Source: Streptomyces sp. NRRL S-87 (GTDB lineage: Bacteria > Actinomycetota > Actinomycetes > Streptomycetales > Streptomycetaceae). From it: DNA of 44,966 bases. Of the stretch, positions 7,948 through 15,656 are shown one piece after another (the stretch's first letter is position 1; each line of letters begins with the position of its first letter). Location: assembly GCF_000719335.1 (NCBI RefSeq), contig NZ_JOGB01000055.1, positions 1 to 44,966 of the forward strand, given 5' to 3'. The notes under the pieces were generated by a model that did no database searches, had not been told where the DNA came from, and saw only the letters and a list, made by a program, of their open reading frames with translations. The position numbers and the translations under genes were made by a program.

Positions 7948-9630
7948 ATGCTCAGCACCCTTCCGGCCGACATCGGCCTCCCCTCCCGCAGCCCCGCCGG
8001 ACACGGCTCCTGGTGGCGCGACGCGGTGATCTACCAGGTCTACGTCCGCAGCTTCCTCGACAGCACCGGGGACGGCATCGGCGATCTGGCCGGCGTCCGC
8101 GCCGGACTGCCGTACCTGCGCAAGCTCGGTGTCGACGGCATCTGGCTCAGCCCCTTCTACCCGTCGCCGCAGCACGACCACGGCTACGACGTCGCCGACT
8201 ACTGCGGCGTCGACCCGGTCTACGGCGACCTCGCGGAGTTCGACCGCCTGGTGGCCGACGCCCACCGGCTGGGGCTGCGGATCCTGCTCGACATCGTCCC
8301 CAACCACTGCTCGAGCGAGCACCCGTGGTTCCGCGACGCGGTCGCCGCCGGGCCCGGCGGCGCCGCCCGCACCCGCTTCCACTTCGCGCCGGGCCGCGGC
8401 CCGGACGGCGCCGAGCCGCCCAACAACTGGCGGGCCATGTTCGGCGGTCCGGCCTGGAGCCGGGTCACCGAGTCCGACGGCCGTCCCGGCGAGTGGTACC
8501 TGCACCTGTTCACACCCGAGCAGCCCGACCTGAACTGGCGCGACCGGACCGTGGGCGACGACTTCGAGCGGGTGCTGCGCTTCTGGCTCGACCGCGGCGT
8601 GGACGGGTTCCGCATCGACGTCGCGGCCGGCCTGTTCAAGCACCCCGACCTGCCCGATTCGGACGACCCCGGGGCCGACGAGCGGTCCCGCGACGCGGTG
8701 AACCAGCTGGCCTGGAACCGGCCCGAGGTCCACGACGTGTGGCGCCGCTGGCGTTCGGTGTGCGAGGAGTACACCGCACGCGACGGGCACGAGCGGCTCC
8801 TGGTCGGCGAGGTGTCCGTACCCACCGCGCGCGAGCACGCCGAGTACGTCCGCCCTGACGAGCTGCACCAGGCGTTCTTCTTCGACCTGCTCAGCGCGCC
8901 CTGGGACGCGGAGGCCTTCCGCCGGACGATCACCGAGGCGATGCGCGACATCGCCGGCACCGGCTCCACGGTCACCTGGGTCCTCAACAACCACGACCAG
9001 GTCCGGACGGTCACCCGCTACGCGGGCGAGCCCGGCGTGGAGGGGAGCGGACTGGGCGCCGCCCGCGCCCGCGCCGCCGCCCTGCTGATGCTCGCGCTGC
9101 CCGGCGCGGCCTACGTCTACCAGGGCGAGGAGCTCGGCCTCCCCGAGGTGCTCGACCTGCCGGACGAGGTCCTCACCGATCCGATCTTCCGCCGCACCGG
9201 TAGCCGCCGGCACGTCCGGGACGGCTGCCGCGTACCGCTGCCCTGGTCCGGGCACGCCTCCCCGTTCGGCTTCAGCCCGGCCGCGGCCGACGTCAGGACG
9301 TGGCTGCCGCAGCCCGCCTGGTTCGCCGAGCACGCCACCGACCGCGCCCTGGCCGACACCCGGTCCTTCTGGCACCTCTACCGCGACGGCCTGCAGCTGC
9401 GGCGCAGCCTCCCGCAGCTCGGCGACGGCACGCTGCGCTGGCTGGAGACGCCGCCGCAGGTGCTGGCGGTGGTCCGCGGTGACGGCCTGGTCTGCGCGGT
9501 CAACTTCGGGACCGAAGCGGTGCCCGCCCCCGTCGCCGGGACCCCGCTGCTCGCGAGCGGGCCCTGCCCCGACGGCGTGCTCCCCGCGGCCACCGCCGCC
9601 TGGTGGACCGGCGAGTTCCCGGCGCCGTAG
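7948..9630 (+). CDS. GH13 alpha-glucosidase (oligo-1,6-glucosidase/maltase type)
   Basis: This 560-residue cytoplasmic enzyme has all four GH13 conserved regions. DIVPNH is at 115-120; GFRIDV at 220-225 contains nucleophile D224. LLVGEV at 284-289 has acid/base E288, and NNHD at 347-350 gives the transition-state Asp D350. The N-terminal WWRDAVIYQVYVRSFLD and GDGIGDLAG mark the alpha-glucosidase subfamily. It should hydrolyse short alpha-glucosides brought in by the transporter encoded just downstream. The ATG at 7948 has only a weak ribosome site. There is no signal peptide, in keeping with hydrolysis after uptake. Confidence 0.93.
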   Translation: MLSTLPADIGLPSRSPAGHGSWWRDAVIYQVYVRSFLDSTGDGIGDLAGVRAGLPYLRKLGVDGIWLSPFYPSPQHDHGYDVADYCGVDPVYGDLAEFDRLVADAHRLGLRILLDIVPNHCSSEHPWFRDAVAAGPGGAARTRFHFAPGRGPDGAEPPNNWRAMFGGPAWSRVTESDGRPGEWYLHLFTPEQPDLNWRDRTVGDDFERVLRFWLDRGVDGFRIDVAAGLFKHPDLPDSDDPGADERSRDAVNQLAWNRPEVHDVWRRWRSVCEEYTARDGHERLLVGEVSVPTAREHAEYVRPDELHQAFFFDLLSAPWDAEAFRRTITEAMRDIAGTGSTVTWVLNNHDQVRTVTRYAGEPGVEGSGLGAARARAAALLMLALPGAAYVYQGEELGLPEVLDLPDEVLTDPIFRRTGSRRHVRDGCRVPLPWSGHASPFGFSPAAADVRTWLPQPAWFAEHATDRALADTRSFWHLYRDGLQLRRSLPQLGDGTLRWLETPPQVLAVVRGDGLVCAVNFGTEAVPAPVAGTPLLASGPCPDGVLPAATAAWWTGEFPAP

Positions 9631-9662
9631 TCGCGCGGCGCCCCCGGCCCACGGCCAGGGCG

Positions 9663-9724
9663 CCTCCCCCTTCTCCTCCCCTCCCCTCTCCCCCTCCCCT
9701 CCCTTCGCCTCCCCCTCCCCCTTC
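9663..9724 (+). other. Homopyrimidine tract before the binding-lipoprotein gene
   Basis: Bases 9663-9706 are 44 uninterrupted C/T residues, then one G, then 17 more pyrimidines. The tract fills the gap between the glucosidase stop and the ribosome site of the next gene. In mRNA it would be an unstructured C/U-rich leader; in DNA such mirror-like tracts can form triplexes. Any regulatory role is inference. Confidence 0.6.
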
Positions 9725-9739
9725 GCAAAGGAGCTCACC

Positions 9740-11071
9740 ATGCGACGACCCAGCAGCGCGCCCCGGCGGATCGCGGCCACCACCTCGGCCGCCCTCGCCC
9801 TCGCCCTCGGCGCCACCGCGTGCGGCGGCACCACCGGACCCGCCTCCGGCGGTGAACTCAGCGGCCAGACCGTGACCGTGGCCGGCGTCTGGACCGGCAG
9901 CGAGCAGAAGAACTTCAAGAAGGTCCTCGACGCCTTCACCGCGAAGACCGGCGCCAAGACGGTCTTCGTCCCCTCCGGCGACAACGTCTCCACGTTCGTC
10001 GGAAGCAAGATCGAGGGCGGCAACGCCCCCGACGTGGTGATGGTCCCGCAGGTGGGCGTGCTCCGGCAGTTCGCGCAGAAGGGCTGGCTCCAGCCGCTGT
10101 CCGAGCGGGCCGCCGGCACGGCCGGCGCCTCCCTCGCCCCGGTGTGGAAGGACTACGGCACCGTGGACGGCACGTACTACGGGCTCTACTTCAAGGCCGC
10201 CCACAAGTCCACCGTCTGGTACGCCCCCGAGGCCTTCGCCCAGGCCGGCGTGAGCGAGCCGAAGAGCTACGCCGACCTGCTGAAGGCCGGCCACGCCCTC
10301 GCCGACTCCGGCCGCCCGGCCTTCGCCGTGGCGGGCGAGGACGGCTGGACCCTCACCGACTGGTTCGAGAACATCTACCTCTCCCAGGCCGGCCCGGAGA
10401 AGTACGACCGGCTCGCCCGGCACGAGCTGAAGTGGACCGACGCCAGCGTGGTGAGGGCCCTCACCACCCTGGCGGCGCTCTTCAAGGACCAGCAGCTCGT
10501 GGCCGGCGGCGCCCGGACCGCGCTGCGGACCGACTTCCCCACCTCCGTCGAGCGGGTCTTCGGCCCCGAGCCCGAGGCCGGCATGGTCTTCGAGGGCGAC
10601 TTCGTCGGCGGGGTCGCCAAGGACCAGTTCGGCAAGAAGCCCGGCACGGACGCGAAGTTCTTCCCCTTCCCCGGCGTCGACGGGGGCAAGGCGCCGGTCG
10701 TCAGCGGCGGTGACGCGGCCGTCGTCCTCAAGCGGGCCAAGAACGGCGCGGCCGGCATGAAGCTCGTCGAGTTCCTGGCCGGGCCCGAGGCGGCCGAGGT
10801 GTGGGCAGGAGCGGGCGGCTTCCTCTCCCCGAACAGCAAGGTCGACCTCCAGGCGTACGGCGACGAGGTGTCCCGCAGCACCGCCGCATCGCTCGTCTCG
10901 GCGGGCGACACGGTCCGCTTCGACATGTCGGACCAGGCCCCGGCGGCGTTCGGCGGCACCAAGGGCGCCGGCGAGTGGAAGGTCCTGCAGGACTTCCTGC
11001 GCGACCCCCGGGACCCGCGGGGCACGGCCGCCACGCTCGAGGCCGAGGCCGCCAAGGCCTACGGGAACTGA
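9740..11071 (+). CDS. Alpha-glucoside ABC transporter binding lipoprotein
   Basis: The 443-residue product has a lipoprotein signal ending LGATACGG with acylated C28. Typical family 1 solute-binding segments follow, such as GGNAPDVVMVPQVGVLRQFAQKG and the aromatic-rich sugar site TLTDWFENIYL. The start at 9740 is set by AAAGGAG six bases upstream; a longer frame begins inside the glucosidase gene. The protein is anchored on the outer face of the membrane and should deliver maltose-like or other alpha-linked sugars to the two permeases that follow, one base downstream. This is the typical AglE-like arrangement of streptomycetes. Confidence 0.9.
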   Translation: MRRPSSAPRRIAATTSAALALALGATACGGTTGPASGGELSGQTVTVAGVWTGSEQKNFKKVLDAFTAKTGAKTVFVPSGDNVSTFVGSKIEGGNAPDVVMVPQVGVLRQFAQKGWLQPLSERAAGTAGASLAPVWKDYGTVDGTYYGLYFKAAHKSTVWYAPEAFAQAGVSEPKSYADLLKAGHALADSGRPAFAVAGEDGWTLTDWFENIYLSQAGPEKYDRLARHELKWTDASVVRALTTLAALFKDQQLVAGGARTALRTDFPTSVERVFGPEPEAGMVFEGDFVGGVAKDQFGKKPGTDAKFFPFPGVDGGKAPVVSGGDAAVVLKRAKNGAAGMKLVEFLAGPEAAEVWAGAGGFLSPNSKVDLQAYGDEVSRSTAASLVSAGDTVRFDMSDQAPAAFGGTKGAGEWKVLQDFLRDPRDPRGTAATLEAEAAKAYGN

Positions 11072-11072
11072 G

Positions 11073-12440
11073 ATGGCTCCCATGACCGACACCCCGGCGG
11101 CGCGCCCGGACACCGGTGCGCGCACCGCGCCCGACCCGCGGCGCCGGGCCCGGAGCCGGCAGCGCCGCCTCGCCGTCCTCTTCGTGCTGCCGGCCCTGCT
11201 GCTGCTCGGCGCCCTGGTCGTGTACCCGGTCGTCTTCTCGTTCGTCCGCAGCCTCTTCGACGCCAGCGGCGACCGGTTCGTCGGCGCCGCCAACTACGCG
11301 GCGATCGTCCACGACCCGGCCACCCTCAAGGCGATCCGGAACAGCACCATCTGGGTCGTCGTCGCGCCGACCGTGCTGACCGGACTCGGGCTGGTGCTCG
11401 CGGTACTCACCGAGAAGGTGCGCTGGGCGACCGCGTTCAAGCTGGTCCTCTTCCTGCCCATGGCCGTGTCGTTCCTCGCCGCGGGCATCATCTTCCGCCT
11501 CGCCTACGAGCAGGACCCCGACCGGGGCGTCCTCAACGCGGTGGCCGCCGGCGTCCACGACACCTTCCGGGACGCCGCCGCGTACCCCACGGCCCGCCCC
11601 CGCCCCGGCCACGGCCTGGCGGGCGGGGCGGGAGGCCCGTACAGCACCACGGATCCGGTGCGCCCGGGCACCCCGGTCGGCCTCGGCCTCGTCGGCGTGG
11701 CACCCGGTGCGGTACCCGCCTCGGCCAGGGCCGCGGCGGCGCCGGCCGCCGGTGCGGAGGCCGCGGGCACCCTCGCGGGCGTGGTCTACCTCGACTTCGC
11801 GCCCGGCGGGGCCGGTACCCCGGGCGCCGTCGATCCGGACGAGAAGGGCCTGCCCGGCATGACCGTCGAGGCGGTGCGCGACGGCCGGGTGGCCGCCACC
11901 GCCACCGCCGGGCCGGACGGGTCGTTCCGCTTCACCGGGCTGTCCCCGGGCGCGTACACCGTGCGACTGCCCGCGGCCAACTTCGCCGCCCCCTACGAGG
12001 GCCTGAACTGGCTGGGCCCGGCCCTGGTCACGCCGGCGATCATCGGCGCCTACCTGTGGGTGTGGACCGGCTTCGCGATGGTGCTCATCGGCGCCGGGCT
12101 CGCCGCCGTCCCGCGCGAGGCGCTGGAGGCCGCCCGGGTGGACGGCGCCACCGAGGGCCAGATCTTCCGCAAGATCACCGTACCGCTGCTCGCACCGGTG
12201 CTCACCGTGGTCTTCGTGACGCTGGTGATCAACGTGATGAAGGTCTTCGACCTCGTGTACGTCATCGCGCCCGGCCCCGTGCAGGAGGAGGCGAACGTGC
12301 TGGCCACCCGCATGTGGCTGGTCTCCTTCGGTGGCGGCGACGACCAGGGGCTCGGCAGCGCGCTCAGCATCGTGCTCCTGCTGCTGGTCGTGCCCGCGAT
12401 GGTCTTCAACATCCGGCGGTTCCGAAGGAGTCGAGCATGA
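11073..12440 (+). CDS. MalF-type sugar ABC permease with inserted beta-sandwich domain
   Basis: At 455 residues this is about 150 longer than ordinary MalF-like permeases of actinomycetes. Membrane segments lie near 34-58, 90-112, 121-142, 317-342, 370-398 and 428-446. The EAA loop is at 348-370 (REALEAARVDGATEGQIFRK), where the ATPase docks. Between segments 3 and 4, residues about 145-312 form an outside loop. It has a Pro/Ala linker and then a domain with the Cna-B/SdrD-like pattern LAGVVYLDF, GLPGMTVEAVRDG, TGPDGSFRFTGLSPGAYTVRLP-like strands at 234-300. E. coli MalF carries its large P2 domain in the same loop. The stop overlaps the next ATG. Confidence 0.88.
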   Translation: MAPMTDTPAARPDTGARTAPDPRRRARSRQRRLAVLFVLPALLLLGALVVYPVVFSFVRSLFDASGDRFVGAANYAAIVHDPATLKAIRNSTIWVVVAPTVLTGLGLVLAVLTEKVRWATAFKLVLFLPMAVSFLAAGIIFRLAYEQDPDRGVLNAVAAGVHDTFRDAAAYPTARPRPGHGLAGGAGGPYSTTDPVRPGTPVGLGLVGVAPGAVPASARAAAAPAAGAEAAGTLAGVVYLDFAPGGAGTPGAVDPDEKGLPGMTVEAVRDGRVAATATAGPDGSFRFTGLSPGAYTVRLPAANFAAPYEGLNWLGPALVTPAIIGAYLWVWTGFAMVLIGAGLAAVPREALEAARVDGATEGQIFRKITVPLLAPVLTVVFVTLVINVMKVFDLVYVIAPGPVQEEANVLATRMWLVSFGGGDDQGLGSALSIVLLLLVVPAMVFNIRRFRRSRA

Positions 12441-13375
12441 GCGGTCAGGGCACCATCGAACGTCGCCGACCGGGACGGGCGGCAGCGGCGCGGCCCGCGT
12501 CCGGCCGCGCGGCGTCGCCGCCCGGGGCTCGCCACGGGAGCCGGCTGTCGCGGCTGCTGGGCAGTTCGGCCGTGCAGGCCCTGCTGGTCCTCGTCGCCCT
12601 CGTCTGGATCACACCGCTGGCGGGCCTGCTCCTGTCCTCGCTGCGCTCCGAGCGGGACAACGCCGCGGGCGGCTGGTGGACCGCGCTCGCGGACCCGTCC
12701 CAGCTGTCCCTGGACAACTACGGCGCCCTGCTGGAGGACTCCGGCATCGCGGCGGCGTTCGGCAACACGGTCCTGATCTCGGTGCCCGCCACGGTCCTGG
12801 TGGTCGGCATCGCGGCCCTGGCCGGGTACGCCTTCGCGTGGCTGGACTTCCCGGGCCGGGACGGCATCTTCCTGGTGGTCGTCGGTCTGCTGGTGGTACC
12901 GGTGCAGGTCGGTCTGCTGCCGGTGGCCAAACTCTTCGGCGCCGTGGGGCTGTTCGGCACGATCGCGGGCGTGGTCCTCTTCCACGTGGCGTACGGTCTG
13001 CCGTTCGCGGTCTTCCTGCTCCGCAACTACTTCGCCGAGATCCCGCGCGAGATGCTGGAGGCCGCGCGGATGGACGGCGGGAGCGAGTGGCGGATCTTCT
13101 TCCGGCTGGTGCTGCCGCTCGGCCGGCCGGCGATCGCGAGCCTGGCCATCTTCCAGTTCCTGTGGGTCTGGAACGACATGCTCGTGGCGCTGCTCTTCGC
13201 GGACAGCGGCTCCCAGCCGCTGACGGTCGCGCTCCAGTCGCAGATCAGGCAGTTCGGCAGCAACATCGGGGTCCTGGCACCGGGTGCCTTCCTGTCGCTG
13301 GTGGTCCCCCTGGTCGTGTTCTTCGCCTTCCAGCGGCACTTCGTCCAGGGGGTGATGGCGGGGTCGGTGAAATGA
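12437..13375 (+). CDS. MalG-type sugar ABC permease
   Basis: This 312-residue inner-membrane protein starts at ATG 12437, overlapping the upstream stop by ATGA, with GAAGGAG before it. After a basic cytoplasmic N-terminus of about 45 residues there are six membrane segments and the EAA loop IPREMLEAARMDGGSEWRIF. It pairs with the preceding permease. The operon has no ATPase; streptomycetes generally use the shared ATPase MsiK for such importers, so that is the expected partner. A strong terminator follows. Confidence 0.92.
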   Translation: MSGQGTIERRRPGRAAAARPASGRAASPPGARHGSRLSRLLGSSAVQALLVLVALVWITPLAGLLLSSLRSERDNAAGGWWTALADPSQLSLDNYGALLEDSGIAAAFGNTVLISVPATVLVVGIAALAGYAFAWLDFPGRDGIFLVVVGLLVVPVQVGLLPVAKLFGAVGLFGTIAGVVLFHVAYGLPFAVFLLRNYFAEIPREMLEAARMDGGSEWRIFFRLVLPLGRPAIASLAIFQFLWVWNDMLVALLFADSGSQPLTVALQSQIRQFGSNIGVLAPGAFLSLVVPLVVFFAFQRHFVQGVMAGSVK

Positions 13376-13389
13376 CGGCCGCGGCCGGG

Positions 13390-13435
13390 GGCCGGTGCCC
13401 CCGGCCGGCCAGGGCGCCGGCCGGGGGCACCGGCC
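13390..13435. terminator. Bidirectional terminator after the sugar permease operon
   Basis: Two perfectly complementary 19-base arms (13390-13408 and 13417-13435) enclose an 8-base loop. The element fills the space between the permease stop and the stop codon of the convergent DUF1206 gene. Confidence 0.85.
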
Positions 13436-14257
13436 TCACGTGCGCCGCCAGACGGCCATCGCGACGGAGAAGACCCCGAAGAGCATCAGCCCGCCGGCCA
13501 CCGCGACCAGCAGCCAGGGTCCGGCCGGCGTCCCGGCGAACGAACGGAGCGTGTCGTCCACGCCCCTGGCCTTCCGCGGGTCGTAGGACACGGCCGCGTG
13601 GACGAGGAACGCGCCGGCGGCCGTGAACACGGCGCCGCGCGCGAGGCCGCCCGCGACGCCGAGCGCGTCGACGCTCCGGCGGACGCCTTCGGGCAGGTGT
13701 CCGGTGTCCATGTTCTCGCGGAAGGTGCGGCGGACCGCGCCCACCGCGATCACGACGCCGCCGATCGCGATCGCCAGGCCGGCCGCCGCCACCAGCCAGA
13801 CTCCGGCGGGGAGGCCCAGCGCACCGGCCGTCGCGTCCCGTGACTGCTCGTCCCCGGAACGGCCGCCGCCGCGGCCGGCGGCGAAGGCCAGGACGGAGGC
13901 GGCCACCGCCGCGTAGAACACGGCCCGGGCCGCGGACGCGGCGCGCTTGGTGGCCTTCCTGCCGTCGGGGCCCGAGGCGCCGAGCACGGCCTCGGAGAGC
14001 CGCCAGAGGGCCATCGCGACGAGGCCGATGCCGATGGCCCAGACCAGTACGCGCCCGCAGGGGCGCCCCGCGAGCTCGGCCAGCGCTCCCGTGCGGTCGG
14101 CCTGCTCGCCGGTGTCCCCGAACGCGATCTGCACGGCGAGCAGGCCCACCAGCAGGTACAGCACTCCTCGCGTCACCAGGCCGCACCCGGCGGCCACGCC
14201 CACCGCCCCCTGGGCGGCCCGGCGCGGGGCCGTGCCGTCGCCGACGGGCTCCGCCAT
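13436..14257 (-). CDS. DUF1206 membrane protein
   Basis: The 273-residue protein has three repeats of a two-helix membrane unit, each with a glycine-rich first helix followed by a short amphipathic piece, the arrangement of DUF1206 proteins. Landmarks are ARAVFYAAVA, GLARGAVFTAAGAFLVHAA and DDTLRSFAGTPAGPWLL. The ATG at 14257 follows GGGGAAGAGG. The family is widespread in actinomycetes and has no established biochemical role. It is monocistronic and convergent with the sugar operon. Confidence 0.85.
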   Translation of the reverse strand: MAEPVGDGTAPRRAAQGAVGVAAGCGLVTRGVLYLLVGLLAVQIAFGDTGEQADRTGALAELAGRPCGRVLVWAIGIGLVAMALWRLSEAVLGASGPDGRKATKRAASAARAVFYAAVAASVLAFAAGRGGGRSGDEQSRDATAGALGLPAGVWLVAAAGLAIAIGGVVIAVGAVRRTFRENMDTGHLPEGVRRSVDALGVAGGLARGAVFTAAGAFLVHAAVSYDPRKARGVDDTLRSFAGTPAGPWLLVAVAGGLMLFGVFSVAMAVWRRT

Positions 14258-14634
14258 GCCTCTTCCCCGCCTCCCGCAGCCGGTCGCGCCCGCCTCCCGT
14301 GACGGGGCTCGTCCACCGCCCCTGCCCGCTCCCGGCCCGCGCCATGCGCCGCGCTCACCGGGGCGTGGGACCCACGCGGTCCCCACGGTTCGGCCCCGGC
14401 CGAAGAGCGGACGGACGGCCCGCGCCGCCCGCGGCGCATGGTCGGGACGTGCCCGGGCAGGCGCAGGTGACGGGCGTCCGCGGCGGGCGCCGTTCCCCGC
14501 CGGGCCCCGTCCCCCGCCGGGCTCCGGCGCCGGCGCCGCGCCGTGCCGTGTGCCCGTGGGAGTCCTCGGGAGTCCTCGGGAGTCCCCCATGACCTTCGTA
14601 CACCAGACCAGGACCGCGGATCCGACCGGGGAAC
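14258..14634. other. Gene-free divergent promoter region with short tandem repeat
   Basis: This 377-base gap separates the DUF1206 gene from a small plus-strand gene. The only clear structure is three abutting copies of a 10-mer, GGGAGTCCTC (14558-14567, 14568-14577) and the variant GGGAGTCCCC (14578-14587). No gene or recognisable promoter consensus is seen. Confidence 0.5.
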
Positions 14635-14967
14635 GTGGCGGCCGTGAGTGATCACGAGGCCGCGTTCCGGCAGGCGGTCCGCGCGGTCCTGGACGAGGCG
14701 GGGTTCCCCGAGAGCGCCGCGGGCGCGGAGGGTGTCCGCACGGTGCGGCACGCCCGCGGGATGATGGTCGGCTGGACGCCCCGGGACATTCCCCACCTCC
14801 GGGTCCTGCGCCGAGGGCTCCGACGCGCCCGCACCCCGGAACGGACCGACCTGCCGGGCCTGCGGCACGCCTTCGCCCTCGCCCTGGCCGCCGCGTTCCG
14901 CGACGCCGGCTTCGCCGTGGAGGCCCACGGCGACGAATGGCTCCTGGTCGTACGACCCGAGCCGTGA
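14635..14967 (+). CDS. Small hypothetical protein
   Basis: The 110-residue product has no signal peptide or membrane segment and is predicted soluble. It has a helix-rich N-terminal part (FRQAVRAVLDEAGF), a central GMMVGW segment, and a C-terminal half that ends with a beta-strand WLLVVRPE. The duplicated idea of AGF ... VEAHGDEWLLVV suggests a small alpha/beta fold. The start could be GTG 14635, near GGGG, or GTG 14644. I do not recognise the family. Coding is supported by strong third-position GC bias and by the terminator after it. Confidence 0.65.
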   Translation: MAAVSDHEAAFRQAVRAVLDEAGFPESAAGAEGVRTVRHARGMMVGWTPRDIPHLRVLRRGLRRARTPERTDLPGLRHAFALALAAAFRDAGFAVEAHGDEWLLVVRPEP

Positions 14968-14992
14968 CGCCGGCGGCCGCGGCGGCCGGGCG

Positions 14993-15038
14993 CCGGCACC
15001 CGCATCCGGTCGGACGCCCCGAGCGGTGCGGGTGCCGG
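14993..15038. terminator. Terminator between convergent genes
   Basis: Arms 14993-15004 and 15027-15038 are perfect 12-base complements with a 22-base loop, lying between the stops of the small hypothetical gene and the SHOCT-protein gene. Confidence 0.6.
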
Positions 15039-15054
15039 GCGGTGCCGGCGGGAG

Positions 15055-15456
15055 CTACCGGAGGAGCTTCGCCTTGGCCCGCTCGTACTCCTCCGGGGTG
15101 ATGTCCCCGCTGTCCTTGAGCTTGGACAGCCGGTCCAGCTGGTCGGCGGTGCTGGAGCCGGCGGTCGCGCGGATGTACTCGTCCATCGCCGCCTTCTGGT
15201 CCCGCACGTCCTCCATCTGGCGCCGGCTCATGCTCTTGCCGCGGGCGATGACGTAGATCAGGACGCCGAGGAAGGGGAGGACGATGATCAGGATCAGCCA
15301 GCCGGCCTTGGCCCATCCGCTGAGTCCGTGGTCGCGGAAGATGTCGACGATGATGTGGAACAGCAGGATGAACCACAGGACCCACAGGAAGATCCACATC
15401 ACGGTCCAGAACGCCCCGAGCAGCGGGTAGTCGTACGCGAGGAACTGGGTCTCCAT
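15055..15456 (-). CDS. PLDc_N/SHOCT-domain membrane protein
   Basis: The 133-residue protein has two membrane helices (about residues 15-37 and 47-67), the second with GWLILIIVLPFLGVLIYVIARG, the hallmark of the PLDc_N domain. A charged linker follows, and then a C-terminal SHOCT motif, DQLDRLSKLKDSGDITPEEY, ending in AKLL. SHOCT is a short helical hairpin of unknown function, often found at the end of small membrane proteins. ATG 15456 is preceded by GGAAGGAG. A much longer frame upstream is not supported by any ribosome site. Confidence 0.9.
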   Translation of the reverse strand: METQFLAYDYPLLGAFWTVMWIFLWVLWFILLFHIIVDIFRDHGLSGWAKAGWLILIIVLPFLGVLIYVIARGKSMSRRQMEDVRDQKAAMDEYIRATAGSSTADQLDRLSKLKDSGDITPEEYERAKAKLLR

Positions 15457-15550
15457 CGCACGTCTCCTTCCTTGCGCACAGCGGTGCGGGGGCGGGAGCG
15501 TGATCCCCGGCCCACCGTCTGCAGGATGGACGGGAGCCCAGGGGGCGGTC

Positions 15551-15569
15551 TTCACCCGCGGCGGGTGAA
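15551..15569. other. Short inverted repeat upstream of the SHOCT gene
   Basis: TTCACCCG and CGGGTGAA are perfect 8-base arms around CGG. It lies about 95 bases upstream of the SHOCT start and about 80 bases beyond the DAGK-like gene stop. It could be an operator for the former or a second terminator for the latter. Confidence 0.35.
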
Positions 15570-15628
15570 CCCGCTCCGGAGGGGACGCGAGGGACGGGTG
15601 GCGCGGCGGCCCGGGAACAGGTCGTGTC

Positions 15629-15644
15629 GCCGCCGGTCGGCGGC
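15629..15644. terminator. Short hairpin after the DAGK-like gene
   Basis: GCCGCCG and CGGCGGC form a tight 7-base stem about 12 bases past the minus-strand stop at 15657. Weak on its own but correctly placed. Confidence 0.4.
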
Positions 15645-15656
15645 GGGCCGGGCGGC

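Noticed and set aside
7835..8029. Small plus-strand ORF over the glucosidase promoter (possible leader peptide)
   Set aside because: No ribosome site, it covers the -35 and -10 elements, and its end lies inside the glucosidase gene in another frame.
11505..12008. Insertion in the permease as a frameshift artefact
   Set aside because: The frame stays open on both sides, the inserted text has a coherent domain pattern, and membrane segments continue correctly afterwards.
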